Of a stretch of DNA of 64,000 bases, positions 29,138 to 36,904 are shown in pieces (the stretch's first letter is position 1; each line of letters starts with the position of its first letter). A program made the position numbers and the translations under genes. Origin of the DNA: Faecalibacillus faecis (lineage in GTDB: Bacteria > Bacillota_I > Bacilli_A > Erysipelotrichales > Coprobacillaceae); assembly GCF_003024675.1 (NCBI RefSeq), contig NZ_PYLP01000002.1:62001-126000 (forward strand), in the 5' to 3' direction. The notes under the pieces are model-generated. The model had not been told where the DNA came from and made no database searches. It saw only the letters and a list, made by a program, of their open reading frames with translations.

Positions 29138-30433
29138 GTGGCTAGTAAAAAATTTATGGATGCATTAAATCTTTTATGTGAAGAAAAAGGGATTGAAAAA
29201 GATGTTTTCTTAGAAATGCTTAAAGAATCAATTGCGAAAGCATATAAGAAAAACTATATGATTCCTGAAGCAAATGTACGTGTTGAAATCAATGAAAAAA
29301 CAGGAAAATTTAGATTGTTTGAAATTAGAACAGTTGTTGATGATTTAGAAGATGAAGATTTAGAAGTTTCATTAGATGAAGCAAGAGAAATCAATGAGAA
29401 TTACCAAGTTGGTGATATTATTGAAACAGAAGCTGACGTAGATCATATTGGACGTTTAGCAGCAATTCAAACAAAACAATTATTCAGACAAAAAATACGA
29501 GAAACTGAAAAAGAAACATTATATAATGAATTTGCAGATAAAAAAGATGATATCATTACTGGTATCGTTGATCGTGTTGAACCTAAATTTGCCATCGTTA
29601 ATATTGGAAAAACAGGAGCTTTCTTAGGATTAAATCAACAAATTCCAGGTGAAACATTACGTGAAGGACAACATGTTAAAGTTTATGTAAGTGATGTTGA
29701 TCGTGGAACTAAAGGAACACACATTGTTGTAAGTAGAACAGAACCTCAATTTGTTAGAAGATTATTTGAATTAGAAGTACCTGAAGTATTCGATGGTACT
29801 GTTGAAATTAAATCTGTTTCTCGTGAACCAGGAGAAAGAAGTAAAGTTGCTGTTTATACAGCTGTTGAAGGATTAGATCCAATTGGGTCATGTGTTGGAC
29901 CTAAAGGATCACGTGTTAAAAATGTGGTTGATGAATTAAATGGAGAAATGATTGACATTATTGAATGGTCAAATGACCCGGTTGTTTATATTTCTCATGC
30001 TTTATCACCATCAGATGTTTTAACAGTTTCTGTAAATGAAGAAGCACACAGTGCTTTAGTTATCGTTCCTGATGATCAACTTTCATTAGCTATCGGTAAA
30101 CGTGGACAAAATGCAAGACTTGCTGTAAGACTTACTGGATGGAAAATTGATATCAAATCATTATCAGAAGCAAAAGAACTTGGTTTAATGGATGCCATTG
30201 CACAAAAAGAAGAATCACCTGTTGATGATGATTTCCAAGATGAATTTGCTCAAGAAATGTTAAATAATGAAGAAGTTGTAGAAGAACCTGTTGCTGAACA
30301 ACAAGCAGATGTTAAAGAAGTTGTTGAAGATGATTACGATGAAGATTTTGAAGACTTCGAAGATGACGATTACAGCAAATATGATGAAGATATCGACTAT
30401 GATGAATATGACAAATATTATGATGAAGATTAA
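29138..30433 (+). CDS. nusA: Transcription termination/antitermination factor NusA
   Basis: RNA polymerase-associated factor for pausing, termination and antitermination. 431 residues: N-terminal domain to about 125, S1 domain (DIITGIVDRVEPKFAIVNIG), two KH domains (PIGSCVGPKGSRVKNVV, LAIGKRGQNARLAVRLTGW) and a very acidic Asp/Glu/Tyr-rich tail of about 60 residues in place of the proteobacterial AR repeats. GTG start after AGGAGG. Confidence 0.97.
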   Translation: MASKKFMDALNLLCEEKGIEKDVFLEMLKESIAKAYKKNYMIPEANVRVEINEKTGKFRLFEIRTVVDDLEDEDLEVSLDEAREINENYQVGDIIETEADVDHIGRLAAIQTKQLFRQKIRETEKETLYNEFADKKDDIITGIVDRVEPKFAIVNIGKTGAFLGLNQQIPGETLREGQHVKVYVSDVDRGTKGTHIVVSRTEPQFVRRLFELEVPEVFDGTVEIKSVSREPGERSKVAVYTAVEGLDPIGSCVGPKGSRVKNVVDELNGEMIDIIEWSNDPVVYISHALSPSDVLTVSVNEEAHSALVIVPDDQLSLAIGKRGQNARLAVRLTGWKIDIKSLSEAKELGLMDAIAQKEESPVDDDFQDEFAQEMLNNEEVVEEPVAEQQADVKEVVEDDYDEDFEDFEDDDYSKYDEDIDYDEYDKYYDED

Positions 30434-30444
30434 GGTGGGTTTCT

Positions 30445-30699
30445 ATGAAAAAAATACCGCTTAGGAAATGTCTTGCAACAAATGAACAATTACCAAAAAA
30501 AGAATTAATTCGTGTTGTAAGAAATAAAGAAGGTCAAGTTTTTGTTGATCCAACTGGAAAAATGAATGGACGTGGCGCTTATCTTAAAAAAAGTATTGAA
30601 GCAATTGAAATTGCTAAAAAGAAAAAGCTTTTAAGTCGTTCGTTAGAAGTTGAAATTCCTGATGAAATATTTGAGGAGTTGAAATCTTATTGTGATTAA
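30445..30699 (+). CDS. ylxR: YlxR family RNA-binding protein (RnpM)
   Basis: DUF448 protein of 84 residues: PLRKCLATNEQLPKKELIRVVR and GKMNGRGAYLKKS are the family motifs (classical homologues have C-x2-[CR]; only one Cys of that pair is kept). YlxR family proteins bind RNA, and the Bacillus protein is reported to modulate RNase P. Co-transcribed between nusA and ylxQ. Confidence 0.92.
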   Translation: MKKIPLRKCLATNEQLPKKELIRVVRNKEGQVFVDPTGKMNGRGAYLKKSIEAIEIAKKKKLLSRSLEVEIPDEIFEELKSYCD

Positions 30700-30994
30700 T
30701 AAAAACTATTTAAATATGTTAGGTCTTGCAAATGCAGCAAGAGCGCTTGTAAATGGAGAAACTTTAATTAAAAGTATTTCTGCTAATAAAGTTGAACTTG
30801 TTTTAATTGCAAATGATGCAAGTGATAACACAAAAAAGAAAATTACAGATAAATGTCAATTTTATCATGTTGATTATTTTATAGTTGATGATATTGAAAC
30901 AATTTCAAAAGCAATCGGTAAACATAATCGTGTTGCTGTTGGTATTACAAATCAAGGATTTGCAAAAAAAATTAAAGAAATGATAGGAGGTTGA
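30692..30994 (+). CDS. ylxQ: L7Ae-family ribosomal protein-like YlxQ
   Basis: 100-residue L7Ae/L30e-fold protein that binds kink-turn RNA in homologues. Motifs: [50 protein letters not shown] start overlapping ylxR by 8 bp. The position between ylxR and infB is conserved in Firmicutes. Confidence 0.92.
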   Translation: MINKNYLNMLGLANAARALVNGETLIKSISANKVELVLIANDASDNTKKKITDKCQFYHVDYFIVDDIETISKAIGKHNRVAVGITNQGFAKKIKEMIGG

Positions 30995-30998
30995 TTTT

Positions 30999-32843
30999 AT
31001 GGCAAAACAAAATAAAAAGAAAAAAGGTGCACCAAAGAAAAAACAATTACAATCCAACTTTCCTACTAAAAAAGAAACAGTAGAAGTAAAAGATGGTGTA
31101 ATTTCTTATGAAGAAGGAATTACAGTTGGTGAACTTGCAGAAAAATTAGGACAAACCCCTGCAAATGTTATTAAAGTGTTATTTTTATTAGGTACAATGG
31201 TAACAATAAATTCGGCATTAAATGATGAACAAGTAGAACTTATTTGTTTAGAATATGGTTGTGAATGTGAAAAACATATTCCTGTAGATGAAATCAATTT
31301 TGAAAATATTGAAGTAGTTGATGATGAAAAAGATTTACAACCACGTTGTCCTGTTGTTACAATCATGGGCCATGTCGATCATGGGAAAACAACTTTATTA
31401 GATACAATTCGTAAATCAGCAGTTGTTGATGGTGAATTTGGTGGAATTACGCAACATATTGGAGCTTATCAAGTAGAAGTCAATGGTAAAAAAGTAACTT
31501 TCTTAGATACTCCAGGCCACGAAGCATTTACTGCCATGAGAGCACGTGGAGCTCAAGTAACAGATATTGTTATTATTGTTGTTGCTGCTGATGATGGAGT
31601 TATGCCTCAAACAAAAGAAGCTATTGACCATGCCAAAGCAGCAGGAGTACCAATTGTTGTTGCAATCAATAAAATTGATAAAGAAGGTGCTGATCCAGAA
31701 AGAATTAAAGCAGAAATGGCTGAAGAAGGATTATTACCAGAAGAATGGGGTGGAGATACAGTTTATTGTGAAATCTCTGCGAAAAAGAAAATTGGTATTG
31801 AAGAACTATTAGAAACATTAACAGTTGTTGCTGAATTAGCTGATTTAAAAGCTAATCCAAATAGATATGCTTATGGTAGTGTTGTTGAAGGTAAATTAGA
31901 CAAAGGACGTGGTGCTGTTGCAACTTTATTAGTTGAAAATGGTACATTAAGGGCAAGTGATCCAATCGTTGTTGGAGCTGCATTTGGTCGTGTACGTCAA
32001 ATGTTAGATGATAAAGGACGTGTTATCAAAGAAGCTTTACCTGGTACACCAGTAGAAATTACAGGATTAAATGAAGTTCCTGTTGCCGGTGATAAATTTA
32101 TGGTCTTTGAATCTGAAAAACAAGCACGTAGTGTTGGTGAAACACGTATGAAAGCTAAGATTGAAAAAGATCGTAATTCAGGAGCTGCTTTATCATTAGA
32201 TGATTTATATTCACAAATAAAAGAAGGTCAAATTATTGATTTAAATATTATCGTTAAAGCTGATGTACAAGGTACGGCAGAAGCAGTTAAAGCGTCCTTA
32301 GAAAAAATTGATGTTGATGGTGTACGTGTAAATGTAATCCGTTCAACAGTTGGAGCAATCTCTGAATCAGATGTTATTCTTGCAAGTGCTTCACAAGCAA
32401 TTATTTACGGATTCAATGTAAGACCTGATGCAAAAGTAAGAAGTAAAGCAGAAGAAGAAAATGTTGAAATTCGTTTACACAATGTCATCTATAAGATGGT
32501 AGAAGAAATTGAAACAGCTATGAAAGGTATGCTTGCTCCAGAATATCATGAAGTCGTTACTGGACAAGCTGAAATCCGTCAAGTAATCAAAGCAAGTAAA
32601 GTAGGTAATATCGCAGGATGTTATGTAACCGATGGTTCTATTAAAAGAAATAGCGGTATCCGTTTAATTCGTGATGGTATCGTTGTTTATGAAGGAAAAC
32701 TTGCTTCACTTAGACGTTTTAAAGATGATGTTAAAGAAGTTAACTCTGGTTTTGAATGTGGCTTAAATATTGAAAACTACAATGATATCAAAGAAGGAGA
32801 TATCATTGAAGGATATGTTATGGAAGAAGTAGAAAAGAAATAG
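30999..32843 (+). CDS. infB: Translation initiation factor IF-2
   Basis: GTPase positioning initiator tRNA and joining subunits. 614 residues, a short form: a brief basic N terminus, IF2_N-type domain ([19 protein letters not shown]), G domain with [18 protein letters not shown] (about 120), [18 protein letters not shown], then domains II-IV. The long variable N-terminal extension of Bacillus IF-2 is largely missing. SD AGGAGG. Confidence 0.97.
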   Translation: MAKQNKKKKGAPKKKQLQSNFPTKKETVEVKDGVISYEEGITVGELAEKLGQTPANVIKVLFLLGTMVTINSALNDEQVELICLEYGCECEKHIPVDEINFENIEVVDDEKDLQPRCPVVTIMGHVDHGKTTLLDTIRKSAVVDGEFGGITQHIGAYQVEVNGKKVTFLDTPGHEAFTAMRARGAQVTDIVIIVVAADDGVMPQTKEAIDHAKAAGVPIVVAINKIDKEGADPERIKAEMAEEGLLPEEWGGDTVYCEISAKKKIGIEELLETLTVVAELADLKANPNRYAYGSVVEGKLDKGRGAVATLLVENGTLRASDPIVVGAAFGRVRQMLDDKGRVIKEALPGTPVEITGLNEVPVAGDKFMVFESEKQARSVGETRMKAKIEKDRNSGAALSLDDLYSQIKEGQIIDLNIIVKADVQGTAEAVKASLEKIDVDGVRVNVIRSTVGAISESDVILASASQAIIYGFNVRPDAKVRSKAEEENVEIRLHNVIYKMVEEIETAMKGMLAPEYHEVVTGQAEIRQVIKASKVGNIAGCYVTDGSIKRNSGIRLIRDGIVVYEGKLASLRRFKDDVKEVNSGFECGLNIENYNDIKEGDIIEGYVMEEVEKK

Positions 32844-32856
32844 GAGCGAATGATTT

Positions 32857-33204
32857 ATGTCATTAAAAACAGAAAGAATTAATGCTCAAATTCTAAGAGA
32901 AGTTTCATTGATCTTACAAAATGAAGTAAGAGATCGTGATTTACGCTTATGTACAATTACAGCGGTTGAAACAACAAATGATTTATCTATTTCCAAAATT
33001 TATGTTACTTTTTTAGGAAAAAATTATAATCAAGAAAAAGGAATGGAAGCTTTAGAAAGATCAAAAGGATTTATTCGTAACCTTTTAGCAAAAAAACTAA
33101 AAATTAGAAAATGTCCAGAATTGCATTTTGTATTAGATACTTCTTTAGAATATGGAAATAAAATTGAAAGTATTATTAATTCATTACATGAAAAAGACAA
33201 TTAA
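32857..33204 (+). CDS. rbfA: Ribosome-binding factor A
   Basis: KH-fold factor for 30S maturation. 115 residues: RINAQILREVSLILQNEVRD, ITAVETTNDLSISKIYVTFLG, RNLLAKKLKIRKCPELHFVLD. In Bacillus truB and ribF follow; here the prophage begins right after the terminator. Confidence 0.96.
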   Translation: MSLKTERINAQILREVSLILQNEVRDRDLRLCTITAVETTNDLSISKIYVTFLGKNYNQEKGMEALERSKGFIRNLLAKKLKIRKCPELHFVLDTSLEYGNKIESIINSLHEKDN

Positions 33205-33220
33205 TGTCTTTTTCTTTTTT
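33190..33220 (+). terminator. Terminator after rbfA
   Basis: A 10-bp perfect stem GAAAAAGACA/TGTCTTTTTC, loop of five, then six T. It overlaps the end of rbfA and marks the last host feature before the prophage. Confidence 0.88.
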
Positions 33221-33271
33221 AATTAAATAGTTAAAAAACGTTGATATATCAATACTTTTACGAGATTTAAT
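33221..33271. other. Probable attL region
   Basis: 51 bp between the rbfA terminator and the integrase stop codon, with a 12-bp palindrome TTGATATATCAA at 33241-33252. Tyrosine integrases usually sit beside their att site, so the core should be here or in the terminator. The second copy lies outside the window, so the core cannot be fixed. Confidence 0.45.
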
Positions 33272-34378
33272 TTAGTTAATTTTCATTTTTGGCATACTTT
33301 TGACATCTTTTGCCTTGAAAACGTTATTTATTGTATCTAATTTCTTGGTTTCTTTTAGATGAGTATAGACATTTAAAGTAGTGTTGACATTACTATGTCT
33401 AAGCAACTCTTGTGTCGTTTTTATATCAACATCGTTTTCATATAAAGTAGAAGCAAAAGTATGTCTTAAATTATGAAAAGTAAAGTCATATTCTCTTTTT
33501 AAAATTCTATCCAAATTACTAACATAGTAGAATTGATTATTTTTTTGACAAATGTATTTGCTATGATGCGTTTTTAGGTATTCTATTAGTAAATCTTTTA
33601 ATTGATCATTCAAAGGTATGAAGTCCTTTGATTTTTTTGTTTTCAATTTAGAAACAACTTGATAGTCGTTTATATTTCTTCCAGAATATATCAATTGGTT
33701 ATTAATGCTTATTAAGTTGTTTTCAAAATCAATATCATCTTTTTTTAAGGCTAAGATTTCAGCAATCCTCATACCTGTATAGTATCCAATAGCAATAGTG
33801 ATTGCATAACAATCTTCTAATTCGTTGTAGGCTTTTAGAAAAACTTCAAAAGGCACAACATTCATTTCTTTTTTTTCTTTTTCTATTACTTTAAGTGTTA
33901 CTAGTGAAATAGGGGAATTGTCTATATATCCCATTTTAATCGCAAACGAAGTTACATTTTTTATAATATCCTTGATTGCTCTAACAATTGACATTGTTTT
34001 ATCTTCAAAACCATTGAAAATTTCTTGTAAAAAAGCATAATTACTGAATAATGTTATTTTTGAAGCTCCAAATGAATTTCTAATATATTTTTTAAATGTA
34101 CGTTCTTTCTTTTCAATGGTATTCAATGCAAATCTATCGCCCTCAGTTTCCATAAACTCCTTGAATACTTCATTAAAAGTTTTATTTGCTTCTTGATTTA
34201 AGCTGCCTTTTTCTTTCAATCTAGCCTTCATTTCAGTTTCATGTATCTGCGCCTCTTTTTTTGTTAAAAACCCACTTTTAGAATAATACTTTCTTTTGTC
34301 AAATATGTCTCTGTAATAAAAATAAACTTGATAAGTATATCCGTTCTTTGCTTTTTTTGCAGGTCTTTTTCTGATCAT
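33272..34378 (-). CDS. Phage tyrosine integrase
   Basis: Site-specific recombinase for prophage integration and excision. 368 residues: N-terminal arm-binding domain (YTYQVYFYYRD...YYSKSGFLTKKEA), SAM-like core-binding domain (about 60-160), catalytic domain with Arg in TGMRIAEILAL, HNLRHTFAS, LRHSNVNTT and Tyr in VYTHL. SD GAGGAG 8 nt before the ATG. It is transcribed toward rbfA and ends 51 bp from its terminator, defining the left prophage end. Confidence 0.96.
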   Translation of the reverse strand: MIRKRPAKKAKNGYTYQVYFYYRDIFDKRKYYSKSGFLTKKEAQIHETEMKARLKEKGSLNQEANKTFNEVFKEFMETEGDRFALNTIEKKERTFKKYIRNSFGASKITLFSNYAFLQEIFNGFEDKTMSIVRAIKDIIKNVTSFAIKMGYIDNSPISLVTLKVIEKEKKEMNVVPFEVFLKAYNELEDCYAITIAIGYYTGMRIAEILALKKDDIDFENNLISINNQLIYSGRNINDYQVVSKLKTKKSKDFIPLNDQLKDLLIEYLKTHHSKYICQKNNQFYYVSNLDRILKREYDFTFHNLRHTFASTLYENDVDIKTTQELLRHSNVNTTLNVYTHLKETKKLDTINNVFKAKDVKSMPKMKIN

Positions 34379-34409
34379 ATATCACGACTCCTCTCATATT
34401 TTGTATAAT

Positions 34410-34440
34410 AAAACGCCCATAACGGAAAAACAGGCGTAAT
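34410..34440 (-). terminator. Weak terminator of the lipoprotein operon
   Basis: On the - strand ACGCC pairs with GGCGT around a 15-nt loop, followed by TTTTATT. Short stem, so low confidence. It lies between the small acidic gene and the integrase. Confidence 0.4.
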
Positions 34441-34442
34441 AT

Positions 34443-34634
34443 CTAGTTTAAACTTCTAAACTTATCTGTCTTGAAAGCTTCTATCATTTGCATGATATCA
34501 GCCATATCTTCAGGAGATATTTCATGATCAACAGCGAATATAGAATTTTCATATACATTTATATAATCATCTAACAATTCAGGATGGTTATCATAAAGAA
34601 AATCTAAATTGTTATCATGGTTGGTTTTCTTCAT
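34443..34634 (-). CDS. Small acidic protein, unknown
   Basis: 63 residues, strongly acidic (rich in Asp and Glu; YDNHPELLDDYINVY), no signal peptide or membrane helix. It begins 4 bp after the lipoprotein stop, so the two are probably one transcript. I do not recognise the family. Part of the cargo between integrase and repressor and therefore likely expressed in the lysogen. Confidence 0.65.
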   Translation of the reverse strand: MKKTNHDNNLDFLYDNHPELLDDYINVYENSIFAVDHEISPEDMADIMQMIEAFKTDKFRSLN

Positions 34635-34638
34635 TTGA

Positions 34639-35094
34639 TTATTGTTTCTTTAACTCAAATGTTTTACTTACACCTTGCATAGATGCAGTAAATGAAATAA
34701 TACCGTTATTATATGAAAATTCCTTTGTATCATCAGTTGATGCTAAAATAGAAGTCTCAGTTTGCTCATGATTATTGTTTGATGTCCATTTATATTGATT
34801 AACATCAGTAGTAGGTGCATCATAAGAACCAACCCAATATATTGCGCTTTTATTTTCGTCAACAAAAACCCAATCAATTTCAATAACGTTATTAGAGATA
34901 GTGGCTTTTAAATATGTTCCATCAACTGGATCACATTGCCAAGTTCCTGTTAAATTTAAAGGTTCTTTCTTTTCTTCTTTTTTTGTTGTAGTTGTTTCTT
35001 TTGAAGATGGATTGTCTTTTGAACTGCTATTTCCACATGCAGTTAGAGATAGAGCTAAAGCCCCAATTAATGCTAGACTTAATAATTTTTTCAT
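34639..35094 (-). CDS. Phage-borne lipoprotein
   Basis: 151 residues starting at the second of two close ATGs, 6 nt after AAAAGGAGGA. Lipoprotein signal peptide: MKKLLSLALIGALALSLTAC, with the lipobox LTAC and Cys20 as lipidation site. A Ser/Thr/Lys-rich linker (about 21-50) follows, then a compact domain beginning LTGTWQCDPVDG, which resembles lipocalin-like small Gram-positive lipoproteins. Surface-displayed by a lysogen; superinfection exclusion is one possible role, but that is inference. Confidence 0.82.
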   Translation of the reverse strand: MKKLLSLALIGALALSLTACGNSSSKDNPSSKETTTTKKEEKKEPLNLTGTWQCDPVDGTYLKATISNNVIEIDWVFVDENKSAIYWVGSYDAPTTDVNQYKWTSNNNHEQTETSILASTDDTKEFSYNNGIISFTASMQGVSKTFELKKQ

Positions 35095-35144
35095 TTGCAT
35101 TCCTCCTTTTTTATTTGATTTATTTATGCTTGATATGATAAAAT

Positions 35145-35239
35145 TCAATGTGTAAAAGGGCTTTTGAGATGGTTCTTTTTATTAAGGTATTGGTAGTACC
35201 TTATTTTTACTCTCCTGTTGGTAGCGGGGGAGTTTTTTT
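35145..35239 (+). ncRNA. Candidate twin-hairpin small RNA beside the TIR gene
   Basis: No open frame. Hairpin 1: TAAGGTA/TACCTTA at 35183-35203 with loop TTGGTAG. Hairpin 2: ACTCTCC/GGGGAGT at 35209-35233 with the same TTGGTAG in its loop, followed by seven T, a good + strand terminator. A possible promoter TTGATT-18-TAAAAT lies at 35115-35144. The flanking genes are both on the - strand, so the terminator serves neither. The promoter is the weakest part; the same DNA must also hold the lipoprotein promoter. Confidence 0.45.
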
Positions 35240-35244
35240 ACTTT

Positions 35245-35652
35245 CTATGCATTCGAATTGCGTTTTACTGCATCAACAACACTTGAACTTTGCCAATTAA
35301 CTATTTCATCAGCATAGTCTTGAATTTTTTGAGGCATTTTTTCATTTCCCCATGGTTTTACACCTACAATAGGTTTTCCTAACCTTACTGCTTCATCAAT
35401 TTCATAATCAATCCATTCGCTATGTGCTGCGTACATACCTGCAAGTATTACAACACAGTTGACTTGATTAATTTTGTTTGTGATTTTTTGCTTTAATTCT
35501 TTTTTTGAATCAAAATCTACGGGATTAGTAATTGGAATTGAATAATTGATCCAATTGAAATAACTTGCTTCATCAAACCAACCTGTTATTGTTTCATACT
35601 GATCAGAGTATTTCCACGAATGACTAATAAATAATCTATGAGTCTTTGACAT
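35245..35652 (-). CDS. TIR-like (DUF1863/ThsB family) protein
   Basis: 135 residues, start ATG 8 nt after AAAGGAAG (a GTG three codons upstream is too close to the SD). TIR-like fold: RLFISHSWKYSDQYE strand-1/box-1 region, NQVNCVVILAGMY central strand, SEWIDYEIDEA with conserved Glu84 at the position of the TIR NADase glutamate, GKPIVGVKPWG. ThsB proteins of Thoeris defence use this fold to make a cyclic ADP-ribose signal from NAD on infection. No ThsA (Sir2-SLOG) partner is adjacent. Own transcription unit, divergent from the gene at 35713. Confidence 0.85.
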   Translation of the reverse strand: MSKTHRLFISHSWKYSDQYETITGWFDEASYFNWINYSIPITNPVDFDSKKELKQKITNKINQVNCVVILAGMYAAHSEWIDYEIDEAVRLGKPIVGVKPWGNEKMPQKIQDYADEIVNWQSSSVVDAVKRNSNA

Positions 35653-35680
35653 CTTTTTCACTTCCTTTCTCTAATGAATT

Positions 35681-35689
35681 TGTTATAAT
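35681..35689 (+). promoter_or_regulatory. Extended -10 promoter of the gene at 35713
   Basis: TGTTATAAT in the 60-bp divergent gap, 23 bp before the ATG; no clear -35. Confidence 0.55.
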
Positions 35690-35712
35690 TAACCTTGAAA
35701 GGAATTGATATT

Positions 35713-35958
35713 ATGATTAATAAATATACTAAGAAACCAGTAACTATTGAAGCTGTTCAATGGAACGGAGATAACACAAATGAAATAATTTCTTTTTGTG
35801 GATCATGTTGTGTTCCAAAACAAACTTATTTAATCATTCAAACCTTAGAAGGTAATCATATTGCTGATATTGGTGACTATATAATCAAAGGAATAAAAGG
35901 AGAGTTTTATCCTTGTAAACCTGATATTTTTAAAAATACTTATTCGAAAGCAGACTAA
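35713..35958 (+). CDS. Small phage protein, PGDYG-like
   Basis: 81 residues of a family very common in Firmicutes phages: NKYTKKPVTIEAVQWNGDN, LIIQTLEGNHIADIGDYIIKGIKGEFYPC and KPDIFKNTY. Function unknown. Start ATG 35713 with AAAGGAA upstream; an earlier in-frame ATG-like start adds six residues without a better SD. It is the only + strand gene inside the lysogeny block, convergent with the SLATT gene, their stop codons abutting. Confidence 0.75.
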   Translation: MINKYTKKPVTIEAVQWNGDNTNEIISFCGSCCVPKQTYLIIQTLEGNHIADIGDYIIKGIKGEFYPCKPDIFKNTYSKAD

Positions 35959-35975
35959 TTAGTTTGCTTTTTTTT
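35947..35975 (+). terminator. Terminator shared by two convergent genes
   Basis: AAAGCAGACTAA pairs with TTAGTTTGCTTT (one G-U) followed by TTTTTTC on the + strand. The stem holds both stop codons of the convergent genes at 35713 and 35959. Confidence 0.7.
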
Positions 35976-36879
35976 CGTTTAATTGAGCCCATGTGCCGTT
36001 TTCGGTTGCCATAATGCTTTCACATCTTTCAACAAATAACTGTTCATTTGTCATTTCATCAGTTCTTTTATATTCGCCTGATTGATACAAATATAACTCT
36101 TTTTCTTGCTTTAATTTTTCACATGTCATTCTAAATTGATAAAATAAGTCGTTATATTTTTTTAGTTTATCAATTGCTTGTAATACTGTTATAGTTGCAG
36201 CAAGCAAAGCGGATAAAAATGTAATTATACCTTTGCAATTGGGCAATATATCTATAAAAGCAGGTACAAGGGCAATTAAAGCTGAAATAATAATTGTTGC
36301 AAGAGAAATATTCTCATGTTTCTTTTTGTATTCAATTGACTTTAAATCATAATATTTTATTTGATCATCAAGTCTGTCATTTATGTATTTTTCAATTGAC
36401 ATTTTATTTTCTCCTTTTTTATTTTCATTTGGATGTGTACTTGAAACATTATTTTGTTGTTTTGATCCTTCAATATCATCATGTGAAGTATTGTTTTCTT
36501 TGTTTTTTTCTTGAAAAGCTGTAAGTATTGTCCAAAGCGTAACACCAAAAGCTATAACTGATAATCCGGAAAATGTATTTGAAACTGTATTAGGATCACC
36601 GTTAAAAAACTTCATTATAAAAATTCCTATGGATAGAGAAAGTATACATGTTGCAAATATTATTGCTTCTACATGAGGATTTATTTTACTTAAAAAATAG
36701 GAAGATAATTTATTCTTTTTTGGTCTCCATTCATAAATTATTACAAGAAGAATAAGCACTATTACAACTATAAAAAATGAGTAAGATTTACTTATAGGGA
36801 AATTTATTCGTGGAATATATCCAAGTAAAGCAATATTAATAATAATCATACATCCTAATATAGATAATAAATACCACAT
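35959..36879 (-). CDS. Six-TM protein with C-terminal SLATT (DUF4231) domain
   Basis: 306 residues. The N-terminal half has four predicted membrane helices (about 1-20, 35-53, 70-90, 100-120); a polar Asn/Lys-rich linker (125-158) follows; then a SLATT/DUF4231 two-helix membrane domain (helices about 190-212 and 216-238) with a basic-acidic C-terminal helix (FRMTCEKLKQEKELYLYQSGEY). SLATT proteins are predicted pore-forming effectors in nucleotide-signal conflict systems. It lies 25 bp after the DUF4145 gene on the same strand. Met160 has its own strong SD, so a separate SLATT-only product is possible. Confidence 0.75.
   Translation of the reverse strand: MWYLLSILGCMIIINIALLGYIPRINFPISKSYSFFIVVIVLILLVIIYEWRPKKNKLSSYFLSKINPHVEAIIFATCILSLSIGIFIMKFFNGDPNTVSNTFSGLSVIAFGVTLWTILTAFQEKNKENNTSHDDIEGSKQQNNVSSTHPNENKKGENKMSIEKYINDRLDDQIKYYDLKSIEYKKKHENISLATIIISALIALVPAFIDILPNCKGIITFLSALLAATITVLQAIDKLKKYNDLFYQFRMTCEKLKQEKELYLYQSGEYKRTDEMTNEQLFVERCESIMATENGTWAQLNEKKAN
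36400..36420 (-). promoter_or_regulatory. Internal ribosome binding site in the SLATT gene
   Basis: On the - strand AAAAAAGGAGAAAATAAA precedes the ATG of MSIEKYIND at 36402. Translation from here gives a 147-residue stand-alone SLATT domain protein, the normal size for DUF4231 members. Same SD style as many genes in the window. Confidence 0.55.
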
Positions 36880-36904
36880 CAGTTTTTCCTCCTTTGCTGG
36901 TTAT

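Noticed and set aside
34901-35155. 84-codon + strand frame
   Set aside because: Exact antisense of the lipoprotein signal peptide and linker, without SD; a shadow frame.
35245-36879. Calling the TIR and SLATT genes a complete Thoeris system
   Set aside because: No ThsA (Sir2-SLOG or macro effector) is present, and the two genes are in different transcription units; reported only as a candidate cluster.
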